Shown: in pieces, positions 11,233-21,760 of the stretch
How the letters are laid out: each line of letters opens with the position of its first letter
How positions within the stretch are numbered: position 1 is the first letter of the stretch
DNA from: Salvator merianae
Lineage: Eukaryota > Chordata > Lepidosauria > Squamata > Teiidae
Reading direction: 5' to 3'
Length of the DNA: 64,000 nt
Assembly: GCA_003586115.2 (NCBI GenBank)
Contig: QVOM02000116.1
Coordinates: 41,626,197 to 41,690,196, forward strand
Notes under the pieces: generated by a model
Seen by the model: the letters and a program-made list of their open reading frames with translations, nothing else
The model's database searches: none
Told to the model about the DNA's origin: nothing
Made by a program: the position numbers and the translations under genes

Positions 11233-11751
11233 ATGGGTTTTTCTGCACTTACCTCTTGCAGTCAGGAACAGCACAATCTGTCCCAAGGCAGCTGGGATGG
11301 ATTGCTCTGGGCTAGAACAGTGTTGTCTGCATGGTGATGGCGTGTTCCGTCCCAGTCCTTGTACTGACACTGAAGCACACGTGAGCTTCAGAACTGGCTT
11401 CCACAAGCTCTGACAACCAAGAACTAATGTTCCTGGCCTTGGAGTCCCTGGGGAATAATTTTGGGGGAGCAATAAGTTATGCTGCTGGATGTTGAAATGC
11501 CCCCCCCCCCGTACACCAGAACATGGAACTGTGCACCTTCTGCATGTTTCTGTGTTCCAGATTAGGCCTTGATATCGAGGTCTGCTGGTGATCCAGATCA
11601 GGAACCTCCTGATTTGGATCATGTTCCATCCTATGTGGGCAGAACGTACTGGTGGTGGGCTGTATTCCTCCTGTATTCCACACTAACATGTAGAAAGGAG
11701 CCCCTTTGTGCACTTGCTGGTGTGGAACATCCGACAAGTGCAGAAAGACCG
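11233..11751. mobile_element. E-family non-autonomous DNA transposon
   Basis: Begins TTTTTCTGCACTTACCTCTT and ends GACAAGTGCAGAAAGACC, an inverted pair close to the shared terminus. Interior landmarks TGTCTGCATGGTGATGG and ACTTGCTGGTGTGGAACA recur in the related copy at 51556. A long C run lies at about 11503-11512. There is no transposase; open frames on both strands reflect the dyad. Confidence 0.65.
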
Positions 11752-12561
11752 TTGGAGATTGCAGGTATAGCTTGAAAGGCAAGAATTTGGGTACAGACAA
11801 CCAGGAACAAACATTTTGCCATTTTTCAGCACAGTTGATCATGGTGACCAAATAAACCCATGGTGAAAACATGAACTTATAAAACACATTTTCCCAAATC
11901 TAGTAATGTGTTCCCTCATTATTTTTCCAGGTTGTTGCTTCAACTTTTTTTTTTTTTAAAAATATACATTTAAACAATCAAAACCAGAGATGGGAGGGAA
12001 GCATATTCTTAGTGATAGAAGATTTACCAGTTTGCTCTTCTGCACTGTATAGATTTCTCTCCCCTCCCCCACTAAATCCCTTTAATCTTAAAGTTATTGA
12101 TTGGTGTATGTGTGTGTATGTGTAAAAATGAAATCTGTGTTGTTTAAATAAGGGACTTTGGTTATTGGCTGATCAAAGACACTGATAAATGTGCTATCTT
12201 AATGACAGCTTTTCTGTTTGACTAATCAAACTGTTAATTTGATTTGAAATGCTCTTTTTAGGTGTTTGCTACTAATTATGGGATTGAATTAAAAGCTAAT
12301 CAAATGCACATTACTTGGCTGATTAATCTGGACAGGTGTTTCTTTACTGAAAAGTACAAAAGTACTAGTGCAAGTATTTAGAGTGACTTGTTTAAAGGAA
12401 CACACAGATAAAGCCATACATTAATGTACTGGCTTTTCTTTGAAGGGATATTTTTATTTTTAAAGTATATGTGCGCATATTATAACCCCTTCTAGGGAAA
12501 GGGCCTTTGTTGTACTTTCTACTGTAGAACAGGACAATTATCAGTAGAACAGACCTTGCAG
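11752..12561. other. unassigned AT-rich sequence
   Basis: Contains a T run near 11945-11957 and a short TG-rich tract near 12105-12122. Nothing else is recognised. Confidence 0.5.
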
Positions 12562-12822
12562 TGTGGTGACAATCCACACTGTGAGACCTTGGAATAGACT
12601 GGTAGCAGGATACCAACATAAGCAGTGCAAATGCTGGAATCCTGCATCATGACAGAGGCTGGGAAACTTCCAGCCGCTGCCATGGCAACCAAGAACACTG
12701 TGCAATGGTATAGGTGCAGGCGCAATTGTGCCACATGATAGCACAACCACAGCCATGCTGCTTTGCATTTGCACCCAGAAGAGGATGCAAACACAGTGTA
12801 CCAGGAGCAGTCAAAGAATGAG
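12562..12822. mobile_element. C-family transposon, partial copy
   Basis: Relative to the copy at 15061 this one lies in inverse orientation: AGCCGCTGCCATGGCAACC and CAGAAGAGGATGCAAACACAG are the complements of that copy's landmarks. One end is missing and it abuts the P-family element starting at 12829. Confidence 0.6.
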
Positions 12823-12828
12823 GCCTAG

Positions 12829-12944
12829 TCTGCATCCAGATGTCACTTACTTATTTTGCTATATTTAAATATTCTGGAATAAAGCATGGATATTCTGGAA
12901 TATCCAAATTTAGCGGAAATAAGGAAGCGATGTCTGGATGCAGC
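12829..12944. mobile_element. P-family palindromic MITE, copy 2
   Basis: Ends TCTGCATCCAGA and TCTGGATGCAGC are inverted. The arms contain TCACTTACTTATTTTGCTAT and ATTTAGCGGAAATAAGGAAG, with TGGATATTCTGGAATATCCA in the centre. The flanking pentamers CCTAG and CCTGG match at four of five positions, consistent with a 5-bp target duplication. Confidence 0.8.
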
Positions 12945-13027
12945 CCTGGTTCCTGGTATTATCTATACTGCATATTTAAACTGGTTGGGGGAGCCACTAA
13001 ATCTTCTTCTAGGTTTAGGGAGATAAA

Positions 13028-13157
13028 GACCCTTTCCACACTGGGCCTCATTCCAGGATATATTCTGGGGGGTCCTGCTGTAGTCTGCACTAGCATGTGG
13101 ATGACAGGTCCCTATTCTGGGATATATCTCAGAATAAGGCCTAGTGCAGAAAGGGTC
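13028..13157. mobile_element. A-family palindromic MITE
   Basis: Ends GACCCTTTCCACACTGGGCC and GGCCTAGTGCAGAAAGGGTC are imperfect inverted repeats. Inner modules ATTCCAGGATATATTCTGG and TATTCTGGGATATATCTCAG form a second dyad. No coding capacity. Confidence 0.8.
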
Positions 13158-13315
13158 AGAGACAGCTGAAGAAAGTAAAAAATGGCCTGATGGATTGGTT
13201 TGGTGGCCCATCATGTCCGGCACTAGCAACCTTTTCCCACAGTAGCAGACAGTTACATATAAAAGTCAACAAGCTGGTTATAAGTACACCCTGTGCCCTG
13301 CTCATAGACCTTTAG

Positions 13316-13501
13316 TGACTGGCCTCCAGAAGTGTGCTGCTTGCCTTGTTGGAGGAAGTCTCACAGCCATAAGAGTTGTAGCCACTGATAACCCTGTCCA
13401 TCAGCAATTGGTTCAAGACCTTTCTGAAATCGCCTAGACTAGTGGCCCACCCTGCATCTTCTGGCAGAGTTTTCCAAATTGTAACTATATCTTTTCTCCT
13501 A
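13316..13501 (-). mobile_element. CR1/L2-like LINE fragment
   Basis: The plus-strand text from TTGTAGCCACTGATAACCCT through GTGGCCCACCCTGCATCTTC to CAGAGTTTTCCAAATTGTAA follows the same order as better preserved minus-strand CR1/L2-like ends at 15567 and 23457. Strongly diverged. Confidence 0.55.
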
Positions 13502-13504
13502 AGC

Positions 13505-13735
13505 CAGTTTTGCCTTGTGGTTAGTGTGTCAGAGTCTTATCTGAAACTCTCCCGGTTCAAGTCTGCACTCTGCATGAAGTCAGCTGGGTGACTTTGGGCT
13601 CATCACAGCTCTGATCTGAGTTCTCACAGCCCTACCTACCTTACAAGGTATCTGTTGTGGGGAGAACAGAAGGTTTGTCAGATGCTTTGAGTCCCTTCAG
13701 GGTGAGAAAAGTAGGGTACAAGAAACCAACTCTTC
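13505..13735 (+). mobile_element. tRNA-derived SINE (Sauria-type body)
   Basis: Head TTGTGGTTAGTGTGTCAGAG with B-box-like CCGGTTCAAGTC, then a body containing CAGCTGGGTGACTTTGGGCT and CTACCTTACAAGGTATCTGTTGTGGGGAG, and a 3' part reading AAGTAGGGTACAAGAAACCA before a (CCT)n tail. All three SINE parts are present in order, so this is an almost full-length copy. Confidence 0.8.
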
Positions 13736-13871
13736 CTCCTCCTCCTCCTCCTCCCCTCCCTTACTCCTTGTCTTCTTCCTCCTCCTCCTCTTCCTTCTCC
13801 TTCTTGTTCTCCTCTTGCTCCTTCTTCAACTCCTGCTCCTTCTCCTTCCTCTCCTCCTCCTCCTTCTTCTT
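13731..13871 (+). repeat. polypyrimidine CCT/CTT microsatellite
   Basis: About 140 bases that are almost purely C and T on the plus strand, grown from the SINE's (CCT)n tail. It gives proline/serine-rich frames on one strand and glutamate/glycine-rich frames on the other, which are artefacts. Such tracts can form triplex structures. Confidence 0.9.
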
Positions 13872-13924
13872 GTGTCCTATCTCCTCCAAGATTCTCTTTC
13901 ATTCGTGACTGCTTCTGGTGTTTT

Positions 13925-14290
13925 CATAGAAGAATCATAGAATCATAGAGTTGGAAGGGACCTCCAGGGTCATCGAGTCCAACCCCCTGCTCAATGCAGG
14001 ATTCACTAAAGCATCCCAGACAGATATCTGTCCAGCCTTTCCTTGAAGATCTCCAGCGAAGGAGAGCCCACCACCTCCTGTGGTAACCTGTTCCAGTGAC
14101 TGATTGCCCTTACGGTCAGAAAGTTTTTCCTAATATCTAGCCTGTATCTACTCCCTTGAAGTTTCATCCCATTGTTTCTAGTCTTTCCTTCTTGTGCAAC
14201 TGAGAATAGGGCCAATCCTTTTGTGAAGGAGGAAACCTGCCCTTATCTCCTCTGTCCACAGCATGCATGATTTTGTACTCGTTTCCTCAT
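13925..14290 (-). mobile_element. CR1 LINE 3' end with ORF2 C-terminus
   Basis: On the minus strand, codons at 14215-14006 encode a protein end containing LDIRKNFLTVRAISHWNRLP, then QEVVGSPSLEIFKERLDRYL. This is the diagnostic C-terminus of CR1 ORF2 (endonuclease plus reverse transcriptase). The 3' untranslated part follows, ending in the CR1-type octamer repeat ATTCTATG at about 13950-13926. Only the last 70 codons survive, the usual 5' truncation. The frame is still open over this part, so this copy is less decayed than the other LINE fragments here. Confidence 0.92.
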
Positions 14291-14934
14291 AGGGGTGTCT
14301 TATTTTCTTATATCTCATTAGTCAATACATATAGATTAGATTTTCTTCCTTTTTGTTTTACTCCAGTGTGTATCACTTTACATTGAATAGCATCTCCATT
14401 TTGTTGCCCATTTCTCCTGTGTGCAGAAATCCTTCAGGCAATCTTCACAGTATTTTTTATTATTATGTTTAACACTCTGCACAGTTGGGTGTCACCTATA
14501 AATGTGGCTATTTGACATCTTACTCCTGACTCTGTGATAAAGTATATCTATGTTGGATATAGATACAGATACAGACACAGATAAAAAGTTATGCTTCCAA
14601 CACAGGATTTCTTTGAAGACAGCCACATCAGAGAAAGTGGACATGGAGCTAAAATTGTAAAGCAAACATGATCTGCATCATTTCTCTCTCTGTGTGCTGA
14701 AGTTCACTGAACTCCCTACTGTGTATTCAATTAAACTTTTATCTTCAGTAAGGAGGGCTTATAGCCATCACTGCCAGCAGTTAAGGATAATGGGGACTGA
14801 GATTTAGCTGCATCTGGAAGTCCACAGCACATAGTTCATCTTAATCAGTTGTTCTCTTCATGGATACCATTTGTTTGTTTTCATAATTCCACTGAACTCA
14901 CAAAGGTTGTACCAGTGTAGCATAAGTACACAGG
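14291..14934. other. unassigned sequence with a possible ancient repeat relic
   Basis: About 14340-14520 (ATTGAATAGCATCTCCATTT then CTCTGCACAGTTGGGTGTCA and CCTATAAATGTGGC) resembles an old amniote interspersed repeat that I cannot name. A short GATACA-rich stretch lies near 14565-14582. Confidence 0.35.
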
Positions 14935-15060
14935 AAATGTCCCAGTGGATCAGACCCATGGCCCATCTCACAGTGGCCAAAAAGCTGCACAAGGAAGCCC
15001 ATCAGCAGGACACAAGCACACAGCCTGTCCTGCTCACAGTCTCCTAACAGCTTGTCTTCA
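14935..15060 (-). mobile_element. CR1/L2-like LINE 3' part, interrupted
   Basis: CAGTGGATCAGACCCATGGC then CCATCTCACAGTGGCCAA is the complement of the common tail (GCTGGACTAGATGGGCTGTG...). The element breaks off at about 15060 where a C-family transposon begins and appears to resume at 15567. Confidence 0.65.
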
Positions 15061-15566
15061 GAGGCACACAACCTCCTACTGCACTTTTCACCAGTGAGTG
15101 TGCAGAACTCACTAGTGAAGTGTGTCCACATTTTGCAGAGGTTTTCATGGTTGGGAGCAGGCTACAGACACTCCCAATCACTACTTGCTGAGGAGCACAA
15201 AATCATGCTCCACAGCTGGACTGGGAGCAGCTGGACTGCTCCCAGTACATTACATTCACACCTTCTTTTGGGTGTGAAAACTGTGCAGCATGGCATGGCA
15301 TGGTGTGGTTGTGGCTGTGCAGTCATGCCATGTGGCTGCATCTGTGTTTGTGCAGTTGTGCTGCATTCCTGATCACCATGGCAGCAGCCAGAAGTTTCCC
15401 TGGCCACTGTCATGATGCGGGCCACCAGCATTTGCACTGTGCGTGCTGGAAGCCTGTTGCCGGGATGTTCCAGCCCTTGCAGTGTGAATGGCTGCCACAC
15501 TACAGGACTGTTCCACTGTGGAATGTTTGCTTGCAAACAGTCCATAGTGGGAAGTGTGGAAAGGCC
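15061..15566. mobile_element. C-family transposon nested in a LINE
   Basis: About 500 bp between two parts of one LINE. Starts TGCACTTTTCACCAGTGAG and ends GAAGTGTGGAAAGGCCCC. Landmarks: GGACTGGGAGCAGCTGGACT, ACCATGGCAGCAGCCAGAAG, TGGCCACTGTCATGATGCG and CCAGCCCTTGCAGTGTGAAT, the best preserved set in the window. No coding capacity. Its position inside the LINE shows it inserted later. Confidence 0.75.
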
Positions 15567-15735
15567 CCGGGACTAGTAACCTTTGATAGCCCTGACTTCC
15601 ATAAATTAGTCCATTTTTGAAACTGGCAGCCGATACCTCTTTTCACAGTAGTGAATTTCAAAGTTTAACTATGCGTTGTGTAAAACATAATTCCCTTTGT
15701 CTTTCTGATTTGTCCATTAATTCTGTATAAACATG
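15567..15735 (-). mobile_element. CR1/L2-like LINE, continuation
   Basis: GTAACCTTTGATAGCCCTGA then CTTCCATAAATTAGTCCA and AGTTTAACTATGCGTTGTGT follow the family order expected after the part at 14935-15060. On the minus strand it covers the remnant of the ORF C-terminus, heavily mutated. Confidence 0.65.
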
Positions 15736-15774
15736 AAAGGAACGAAAAGAAGGAAAGGAACCTCAAAACTAAGG

Positions 15775-15870
15775 TCTGGCTGATTTCTTGGGGAGATGCC
15801 AGGGATTATATCTGAGGCCCTCTGTGACAAACAACTGCTTTATTACTGAGCTATAACCATCTGGAGGGAG
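15775..15870 (-). mobile_element. tRNA-derived SINE head fragment
   Basis: On the minus strand it reads GGTTATAGCTCAGTAATAAA, then GCAGTTGTTTGTCACAGAGG and CCTCAGATATAATCCC, giving a tRNA-like A box (TAGCTCAGT) and a decayed B box. No body or tail is recognised. Confidence 0.6.
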
Positions 15871-16240
15871 CATGGAACTGGGGCAATGACCATTACAGCG
15901 TCCTTTCAAGAGTCTAGCAAGCTTGAGCAAATTTCTTCTCATTTGTTAAATTATTGGGCTTTATCCCGGAATTAGTTTTCAAGATGGAGTACTCTATGTT
16001 TTAGTATGCTTTTCTGATTGTTATAGCATCAGGGATTGTAGCATATAATAAATTAAAAGAAACTAAGGGAGAGGAGGAAACATAGGAATACAAAAATGTA
16101 GAAGCATTCTGAGTTAGACAGTACTAAAAGAAAACAGTTTTTCACTTTGCTGATGTGTCCTCTCACCCTAAAAGTGGACTGAAGCTGGATTAAAATACAG
16201 GTGTGAATGCAGTTGCACCAGGCTATCTAGAATGGACATA
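15871..16240. other. unassigned sequence
   Basis: No gene or repeat recognised. Confidence 0.5.
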
Positions 16241-16398
16241 GGCCCTTTTGATATTGAGCCTTATTCCAGATTATATTCTGGAACATGGACCTGCTGTCCA
16301 CATGCTAGTGCAGGGCCTGCCCTTGTGTGCATCAGCATGCGGACAAGGTCCCTATTCTGGGATATAATTCAGAACAAGGCCCAGTGGAGAAAGGACCA
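16241..16398. mobile_element. A-family palindromic MITE
   Basis: Starts GGCCCTTTTGATATTGAGCC and ends CCCAGTGGAGAAAGGACC. Inner dyad: TTATTCCAGATTATATTCTGG against TATTCTGGGATATAATTCAG. The flanking trinucleotide ATA occurs on both sides, a possible 3-bp target duplication. Confidence 0.75.
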
Positions 16399-17554
16399 TA
16401 CACTTTGGAATTTTTTTTTATGGTTCCTGATTACATCTGTCAGGCCTTTCCAGCTTTGCCTAGTGGTCAGTGTGGGAAGATGAAGAGAGCCCCCTTCAGG
16501 AATGGAGGGAAATTTCAGATCAGTTTTTCTCTAAGATGGAAAAACACAAGGGATCTGTGTCCCATCGTGTTTGTCTACTCAGAATAAGAATAGCACATAT
16601 GCCTACATTTAGGTTTCATATCTCTCTGGACTAGCAATTGACTTCAGGAACTCCGGGCTGGAGGGCTGCACTTGGAAATGGTTCTCCCAGAAGAACTAGT
16701 CCTGACAGTAGTAAATAAGAAAGGGAAGTCAGCTGAGACTTTGAGCTGCATGGATTTATGTGGAGAGTTGCTAATTCTTTCCCATGTATCCTACAATGGT
16801 TGAATGGTTCAGCCTCCACCTATGCCCAAAGAACTTTTGGCCCAGTGTTCTTTACCACACCCTATAATCTGAAAGATGACATGCTTTGTTTCTTCAGTTT
16901 ATTCCAGAACTTGGGCAAAACTATCAGTACTGCTTTTGGCTAAGTTTCATACAATTCATTTGTTTGGGAATGTCCGAATATGGAGAATTCTGTAGGCTAG
17001 GGATTGGCGGAAAGTAGATTGGAATCTATTGGGAAGTCACTGTTAGAAGTAGGTCAGCATCCATTTGCTAATTTGTTCATTTATATAAAATAGACACACA
17101 AAGAGGAGCAGAGGAAAAATAAAATGGCAGAAGAGTAGAAGAAAAGAATTAAGCTATTCAATCATAAATCTGCCAACTATGGAATTTACAGAAAACCAGA
17201 GCATTCAGCAAACTAGCATGGACCACAGAACTTGCTTCCTAGTCCAAATCAAATGATTTGGATCTGGAAGCCCAAGTGATGGAGACCAGACCAGCAGCCA
17301 TCCTGGGCTAACTTCTAAGTTTCTTGCCTCTGAAGTTGTTGGCTGGGAGCATTTTCACTGGGGACACAAAAATGGCATTTTTCTGCTGCCATTTCTGGGA
17401 GCCTGTTGAAATGGCGCCAGACTTTGTATGTCCCCTTAGTCTGATCCAGCTATGGATGTTTGGGAGACTGCTTTAATGTTTCATGCCGGGGACTGCTCCA
17501 GTGTTAAGACCCATGTGGCTAGAACATTCCCCAGGAGGCATAGCCTCCTACATA
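16399..17554. other. unassigned sequence
   Basis: No gene or repeat family recognised; open frames are short and uninformative. Confidence 0.45.
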
Positions 17555-17885
17555 AAAACAAAAGATGAGCCCTGCTGATCAGGCCGTGGCCCATCTAGTC
17601 AAACATCTTGTCTCACACAGTGCCCCCCCCCCCCAATTGCTTTTGGACATTCTAAAGCAGAAAATGAAGGCAAAACCTTCACCTGCTCTCAACTCCCTGA
17701 AATAGCCTTTAGAGGCATCCTGCCTGTCTCTCCACCCTGGAGGCACTACCTAGGTAACCATTCTATCAGCCATTGATGCACCTGACCTCCATGAATCTGT
17801 CCAATCCATTCTTAAAGCTATCCAGGCTGACCGCTGTTATCACCTCTTCCACTAGTAAATTCTGCAGAACATACTGGTGTACTCT
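17555..17885 (-). mobile_element. CR1/L2-like LINE 3' end
   Basis: Begins near AGATGAGCCCTGCTGATCAG and GCCCATCTAGTCAAACATCT, has a C run at 17622-17634, and continues through CTTCACCTGCTCTCAACTCC and CACCTCTTCCACTAGTAAAT, colinear with the longer copy at 23457. 5'-truncated and not coding. Confidence 0.75.
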
Positions 17886-19889
17886 CTAGTGTGTGGAGAT
17901 GGTGCTCCTTGGCAGCAGCTGGCATGGTCTTCTAAACTGTTCTATTGACTGATGCTTTAATTAGACAAACAACTGAAAGTATTCCCAAAGTTTTAAAATC
18001 TGATTGTTAGGCTGGGGATGGATGTATAATGAATCCTTGCTGTGAAGATCATGTACAAAATTAACTCAGAAAGCTATCTAGGCATGCATGATATGAAGAT
18101 ACTGAATAGAAAAAATACAGGATAAAAATAAGTAGAAAGTTTCAAAATCTGCTGCACTGAAGAAAAAATTGTATTCCAGTATTTTTGAGTCTCTTTGTGT
18201 TTTTGCTATAAATGAAAGTATCTGTGGATTTTTATACATCCCAAAACAATGCAGAATAGGTTTGATTAACTTAAGAAAACTAGAGTTTTATACCAGCAGT
18301 TGTATGTGTTATTGCTCATTATTAATAAAATGAAACCACTAATTTAACTTCCTAACACATTTTGAGGTTAGGCTTCAGCTATATGTTCAACACAAAGGTG
18401 CAAAAATCAATCGTTTTCTGAAGAGCTAGGCTGGGGTTTCAACCTTTTTGGGATTTTTGAGAAGGTATGAACATTTGTTTAAAAGCTTTGGGGCAGAATA
18501 CTTGGGCATATATGGACTGTTTTGTCAAATTGCAATTTATGTCAATCTCTCTTTTTTCATCTCCTAGAATCATGTCTTTATCCACAGTGAATCAAACTGC
18601 AGTCTGGGTGAGACCACTAACCTTTGTGGAAGGGCTCTGTGAACTGTTGTGGATGAAATAGGGAAAAGAAGAGTTTTATTGTACAACTCCAGCCTTAACA
18701 CTGAAGCAGTCCCCAGTGTGAAACATTAAAGCCATCTCCCAAGCGTTCATGGCTGGACCAGCCTAAGTCATCTAATCCAAAATATGGATGCAATCATTCC
18801 CCAAACCATTGGTACCTGAATGACAACTATGTTAAGGTGCTATTCTTAAAGAGTAATGAGGAATACAGGATGGTTCTAGATATGGTGTCAGCATTTTGGT
18901 CACTGCACAACCATCTTTGCCTCTTTGGGTTCCAGCCATGCCTGCTTGCTTTTCTCATTGACCCAATGTTCTCTCTTGGTGGTTAATTGGAATGCAGATG
19001 GTCGACGCCTGAGAACCTGGATGTTATGACTGCTGAGTAATGGAGTAAGGAGGCGTGGGAAAGGAGAATGGCTTGGAATATTTATATGCCTGAATGCTTG
19101 CAACTATCCTTTGTATTCTTTTATCACAATAAAGTGAAGAACATGTTACTTTACTTTGCCTGTTTCCTGAGTCCTGCACACAGGGCTTAAACTGGTGATT
19201 CTGACAGATGCAAATGTTCAATTACTGCAGATGGAGGTCTTCTTTTCATATTCTGTGAACTGGTGGAATTGTGAGGTTTTGAAAGAAAATGAAAGTAGCA
19301 GGACTAGCTGTTAGGGACCTCAGCTGAGCCAGTGGATGGCTTTACCAAGTGCTTCTTTTGTGTCATCTGAACTCACCTATGGATGCTGCTATGCTGTCAT
19401 GGGTTGATGCTTTTCAGTGAGAAAGAGAAAAGAAAGTCTTTACCTCCTGCTTCACGTCCTTACTATCATTACTGCCCACACCTTCCAAGTGCTTTGCTGG
19501 TCAGTGCACTGGCCTGCAGCTGCCATTTCTGGTGCCACCACATGCCATAGTGGCTGCCAGAACCCCTTGCTTCTGTGCTGTGCAAACACTTCCTGTGTGT
19601 TTGCAAAAGCAGTATGTTGGTGGCTGGAAAGTATGGCTTTGAAGTACATGCTTCAGCTGGCACTGAGAGCTGCCAGCCTGGCACCACTTCAGAGCCAAAG
19701 TTTGTGGCCAGTGTAGAAGTATATGGTGTTTTGAATTTGTTTTTGTAAGCCAGTTTTGTAAGCCTGTTGGAAGGAAGACTAGGAACAAATCTCAGACAAA
19801 AACAAGATTTCTTTTAAAAAAAAAAAAAAAGGGTTCCAGTGCACAATGATGTATTCCTGCCATACTCCCTTTGGCTTCAAATGTTGTGA
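17886..19889. other. unassigned sequence
   Basis: No gene recognised. AT-rich at 18000-18350. Open frames on both strands overlap around 19450-19790, a zone of imperfect dyad that may be another old DNA transposon. An A run lies at about 19816-19830. Confidence 0.4.
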
Positions 19890-20077
19890 AATTAAAGGTA
19901 AAGATTACTTTAAAGTGAGCTCAAATCCTGGTGATTTTCCATTGACAACAATATGGAAGTAGTTTGCTATTGCCTTCTTCTGGGATTTTAAAAAACCTTT
20001 CCCTATCTAGTTCACAGAGCCTGGAATTTCCAGGTGGTCTCCCATCCAAGTACTAAACAGGGACTACTCTGCTTAGG
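19890..20077 (-). mobile_element. 5S rRNA-derived SINE segment, copy 1
   Basis: GGTGGTCTCCCATCCAAGTA then CTAAACAGGGACTACTCTGC at 20033-20073 is the complement of the 3' half of 5S rRNA (GTTAGTACTTGGATGGGAGACC). Before it lies TAGTTTGCTATTGCCTTCTTCTG, the usual companion of this segment in squamate repeats. It is a SINE relic and not a functional 5S gene, because the first half of the rRNA is absent. Confidence 0.75.
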
Positions 20078-20155
20078 CCCTTTATGCATTGAGTCTTATT
20101 CCAGATTTTATTCTGCTCTAAAGACTTGCTGTCTGCATGCTTTGATAAGTGAGAA
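20077..20155. mobile_element. A-family MITE, half copy
   Basis: Starts GGCCCTTTATGCATTGAGTC, continues TTATTCCAGATTTTATTCTG and stops after CTGTCTGCATGCTTTGAT. Only the left half is present. It starts exactly where the 5S-like homology stops, so it probably inserted into the SINE or replaced its end. Confidence 0.65.
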
Positions 20156-20189
20156 TTGGCTAGAGGCAAGCAGTAAAAAAGATAAAGTT

Positions 20190-20405
20190 GCCCTTGAGTC
20201 AAGTTGACTCCTGCTAACTGCTCGGACATGCTGATGTAGGCTTCTTGGCAACAATACGACCACTGCCTTCTTTCAAATGTCTTTTTTTGACTTTTCAGTA
20301 TATACTGCAGCCCTATGGTAGCTGCCTATCCATGCATGACCCCAAATTGATCCTGCTTAGCTTTACAAGATCAATCAAACTCGGTCAGGTGCTGCCACCC
20401 TCTGT
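20190..20405 (-). mobile_element. 5S rRNA-derived SINE segment, copy 2
   Basis: GATCCTGCTTAGCTTTACAA then GATCAATCAAACTCGGTCAG at about 20349-20388 is a diverged complement of the middle of 5S rRNA (GATCTCGTCTGATCTC...GAAGCTAAGCAGG). It is preceded by ACCACTGCCTTCTTTCAAAT, as in copy 1. Not a functional rRNA gene. Confidence 0.6.
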
Positions 20406-20619
20406 AGAGCTACCAATGTAGGAAATCTAGCATTTCACACTTGACACTGTGAGCTTTGGATGACGTGGGAAAGATCAGAGTAACAGAAATGGGTATCTTC
20501 CAGAATCTGGCGGTTTCCTTATTTGCTCCACATGAAGCTGCCAAGTAAATACTTCTTGTTTCTGTCACCACACTCTCAGATAATCAGGGAGAAGGCAATA
20601 ACCTAATGGGTTTTATTAT

Positions 20620-21062
20620 TTCTTTGGAAGTTTATTTACTAAATTTCTATAGTGGCTGCCCAATAACCAAAAGTTATCTGGGCAGCTCACTACCAAAAAA
20701 TTATACATACACATACACACGCACACATGAACATATAAAAACAACCTTATTAAAGACACGTAATTAAAATTGGAATAAATCCAGAAATTAAAAACAGTTC
20801 AGCCAGGTGCATCTCTAAAATGCCTGGTTGAATAAAAAGGCCTTCACCTGACACCCACAAATACATAAGGATGGTGCCAGATAGGCCTCTCTAAGGAGGC
20901 TGTTTTGGAGCCTGGGTTCCACTACTGACAAGTTCCTTTCCCATGTGATCTCCTGTTTTACTTTGTTTGCTGGGGCCACACTGAACAGGCCTTCTTTTGC
21001 TAATCTATGGCTATGAGTAGGGACATAGGGTATAAGGTGCTCCTTCCTGTAACCTCATTGCA
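20620..21062 (-). mobile_element. L2-clade LINE 3' end
   Basis: On the minus strand the sequence encodes, in broken frames, an L2-type ending (SVVEPRLQNSLLREAYLAPS then a CQVKAFLFNQAF-like stretch), followed at 20780-20620 by a 3' untranslated region finishing as TATAGAAATTTAGTAAATAA, the typical squamate L2 tail. Protein end and tail are therefore colinear. 5' parts are missing. Confidence 0.7.
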
Positions 21063-21084
21063 AGTTGGGCAGAGAAACTCAAAT

Positions 21085-21440
21085 AGTGTTATTACTTACC
21101 TTCTGGATGGAGCCTTCATCTTCACTGTGGCCACTGTGCGTGTGTGGTAGCCGAAAAAGATGGCCACATGTGTGGTGGTCACGATTGTGCACTTCCAGGT
21201 ATTTTGCACTGGTGAAATACCCAGATGTGTGTGTCACAAAAATGTGCACAGAACTGCGCTGTCTGGGCAATAAGCCATAGTTCTTGAGGGTTTTTCCCCC
21301 AGAATATCACTTGCTGCTGTGATGTTCGGGTGGCATCTGGAGCTGGCCTAATCCTAGCAATGAGACCAAACTTTCTTGTGAGTCCAGGCAAAGTTGTAGC
21401 AAGCTGCATGTGAATCCATGAACAACACCTCGGGTGATTC
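21085..21440. mobile_element. D-family transposon, diverged copy
   Basis: GTATTTTGCACTGGTGAAAT then ACCCAGATGTGTGTGTCACA is the inverse counterpart of GGATATTTTGGGGGCGCAAAATACT at 41104-41128. A local stem of ATGGCCACATGTGTGGTGGTC is also present. The ends are poorly defined. Confidence 0.45.
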
Positions 21441-21589
21441 AAGGGACCATCCCTGTAGTCCCTTCCAGTTCCACAGTTCTATGGTGCCAGATTTAGACAG
21501 TGGGTTATGAGTTTGTGGATAGGCTGATGAAAGAGATCTGATCCTTTTAACGTTGAGACAGCCATGTTTAGAGAGTCTGCATTCTACTG

Positions 21590-21760
21590 AGCTAGAGAGT
21601 CAGGCCAGAACTTCAGAAACACTGAGTTCAAATCCCTGTTTGGTCATAAAAGTTCAAGGGGTGACCTTGAGCCATTCACTGCCTCTTAGCTCAACCTATC
21701 TCATAGGCTGATTGCAAGGACAAAGTCCACCTCCAGCCATTATTTATTCTGAAATTTATC
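21590..21760 (+). mobile_element. tRNA-derived SINE remnant
   Basis: Contains a B-box-like CTGAGTTCAAATCCCTG, then GTGACCTTGAGCCATTCACT and AACCTATCTCATAGGCTGAT, the order of the squamate SINE body. The head and 3' tail are decayed. Confidence 0.6.

Noticed and set aside
13657..13908. Pro/Ser-rich and Glu/Gly-rich frames as low-complexity proteins
   Set aside because: They are translations of the CCT/CTT microsatellite following a SINE.
20033..20073. functional 5S rRNA gene
   Set aside because: Only the 3' half matches and it sits in a known SINE-type context; the first half and terminator are absent.
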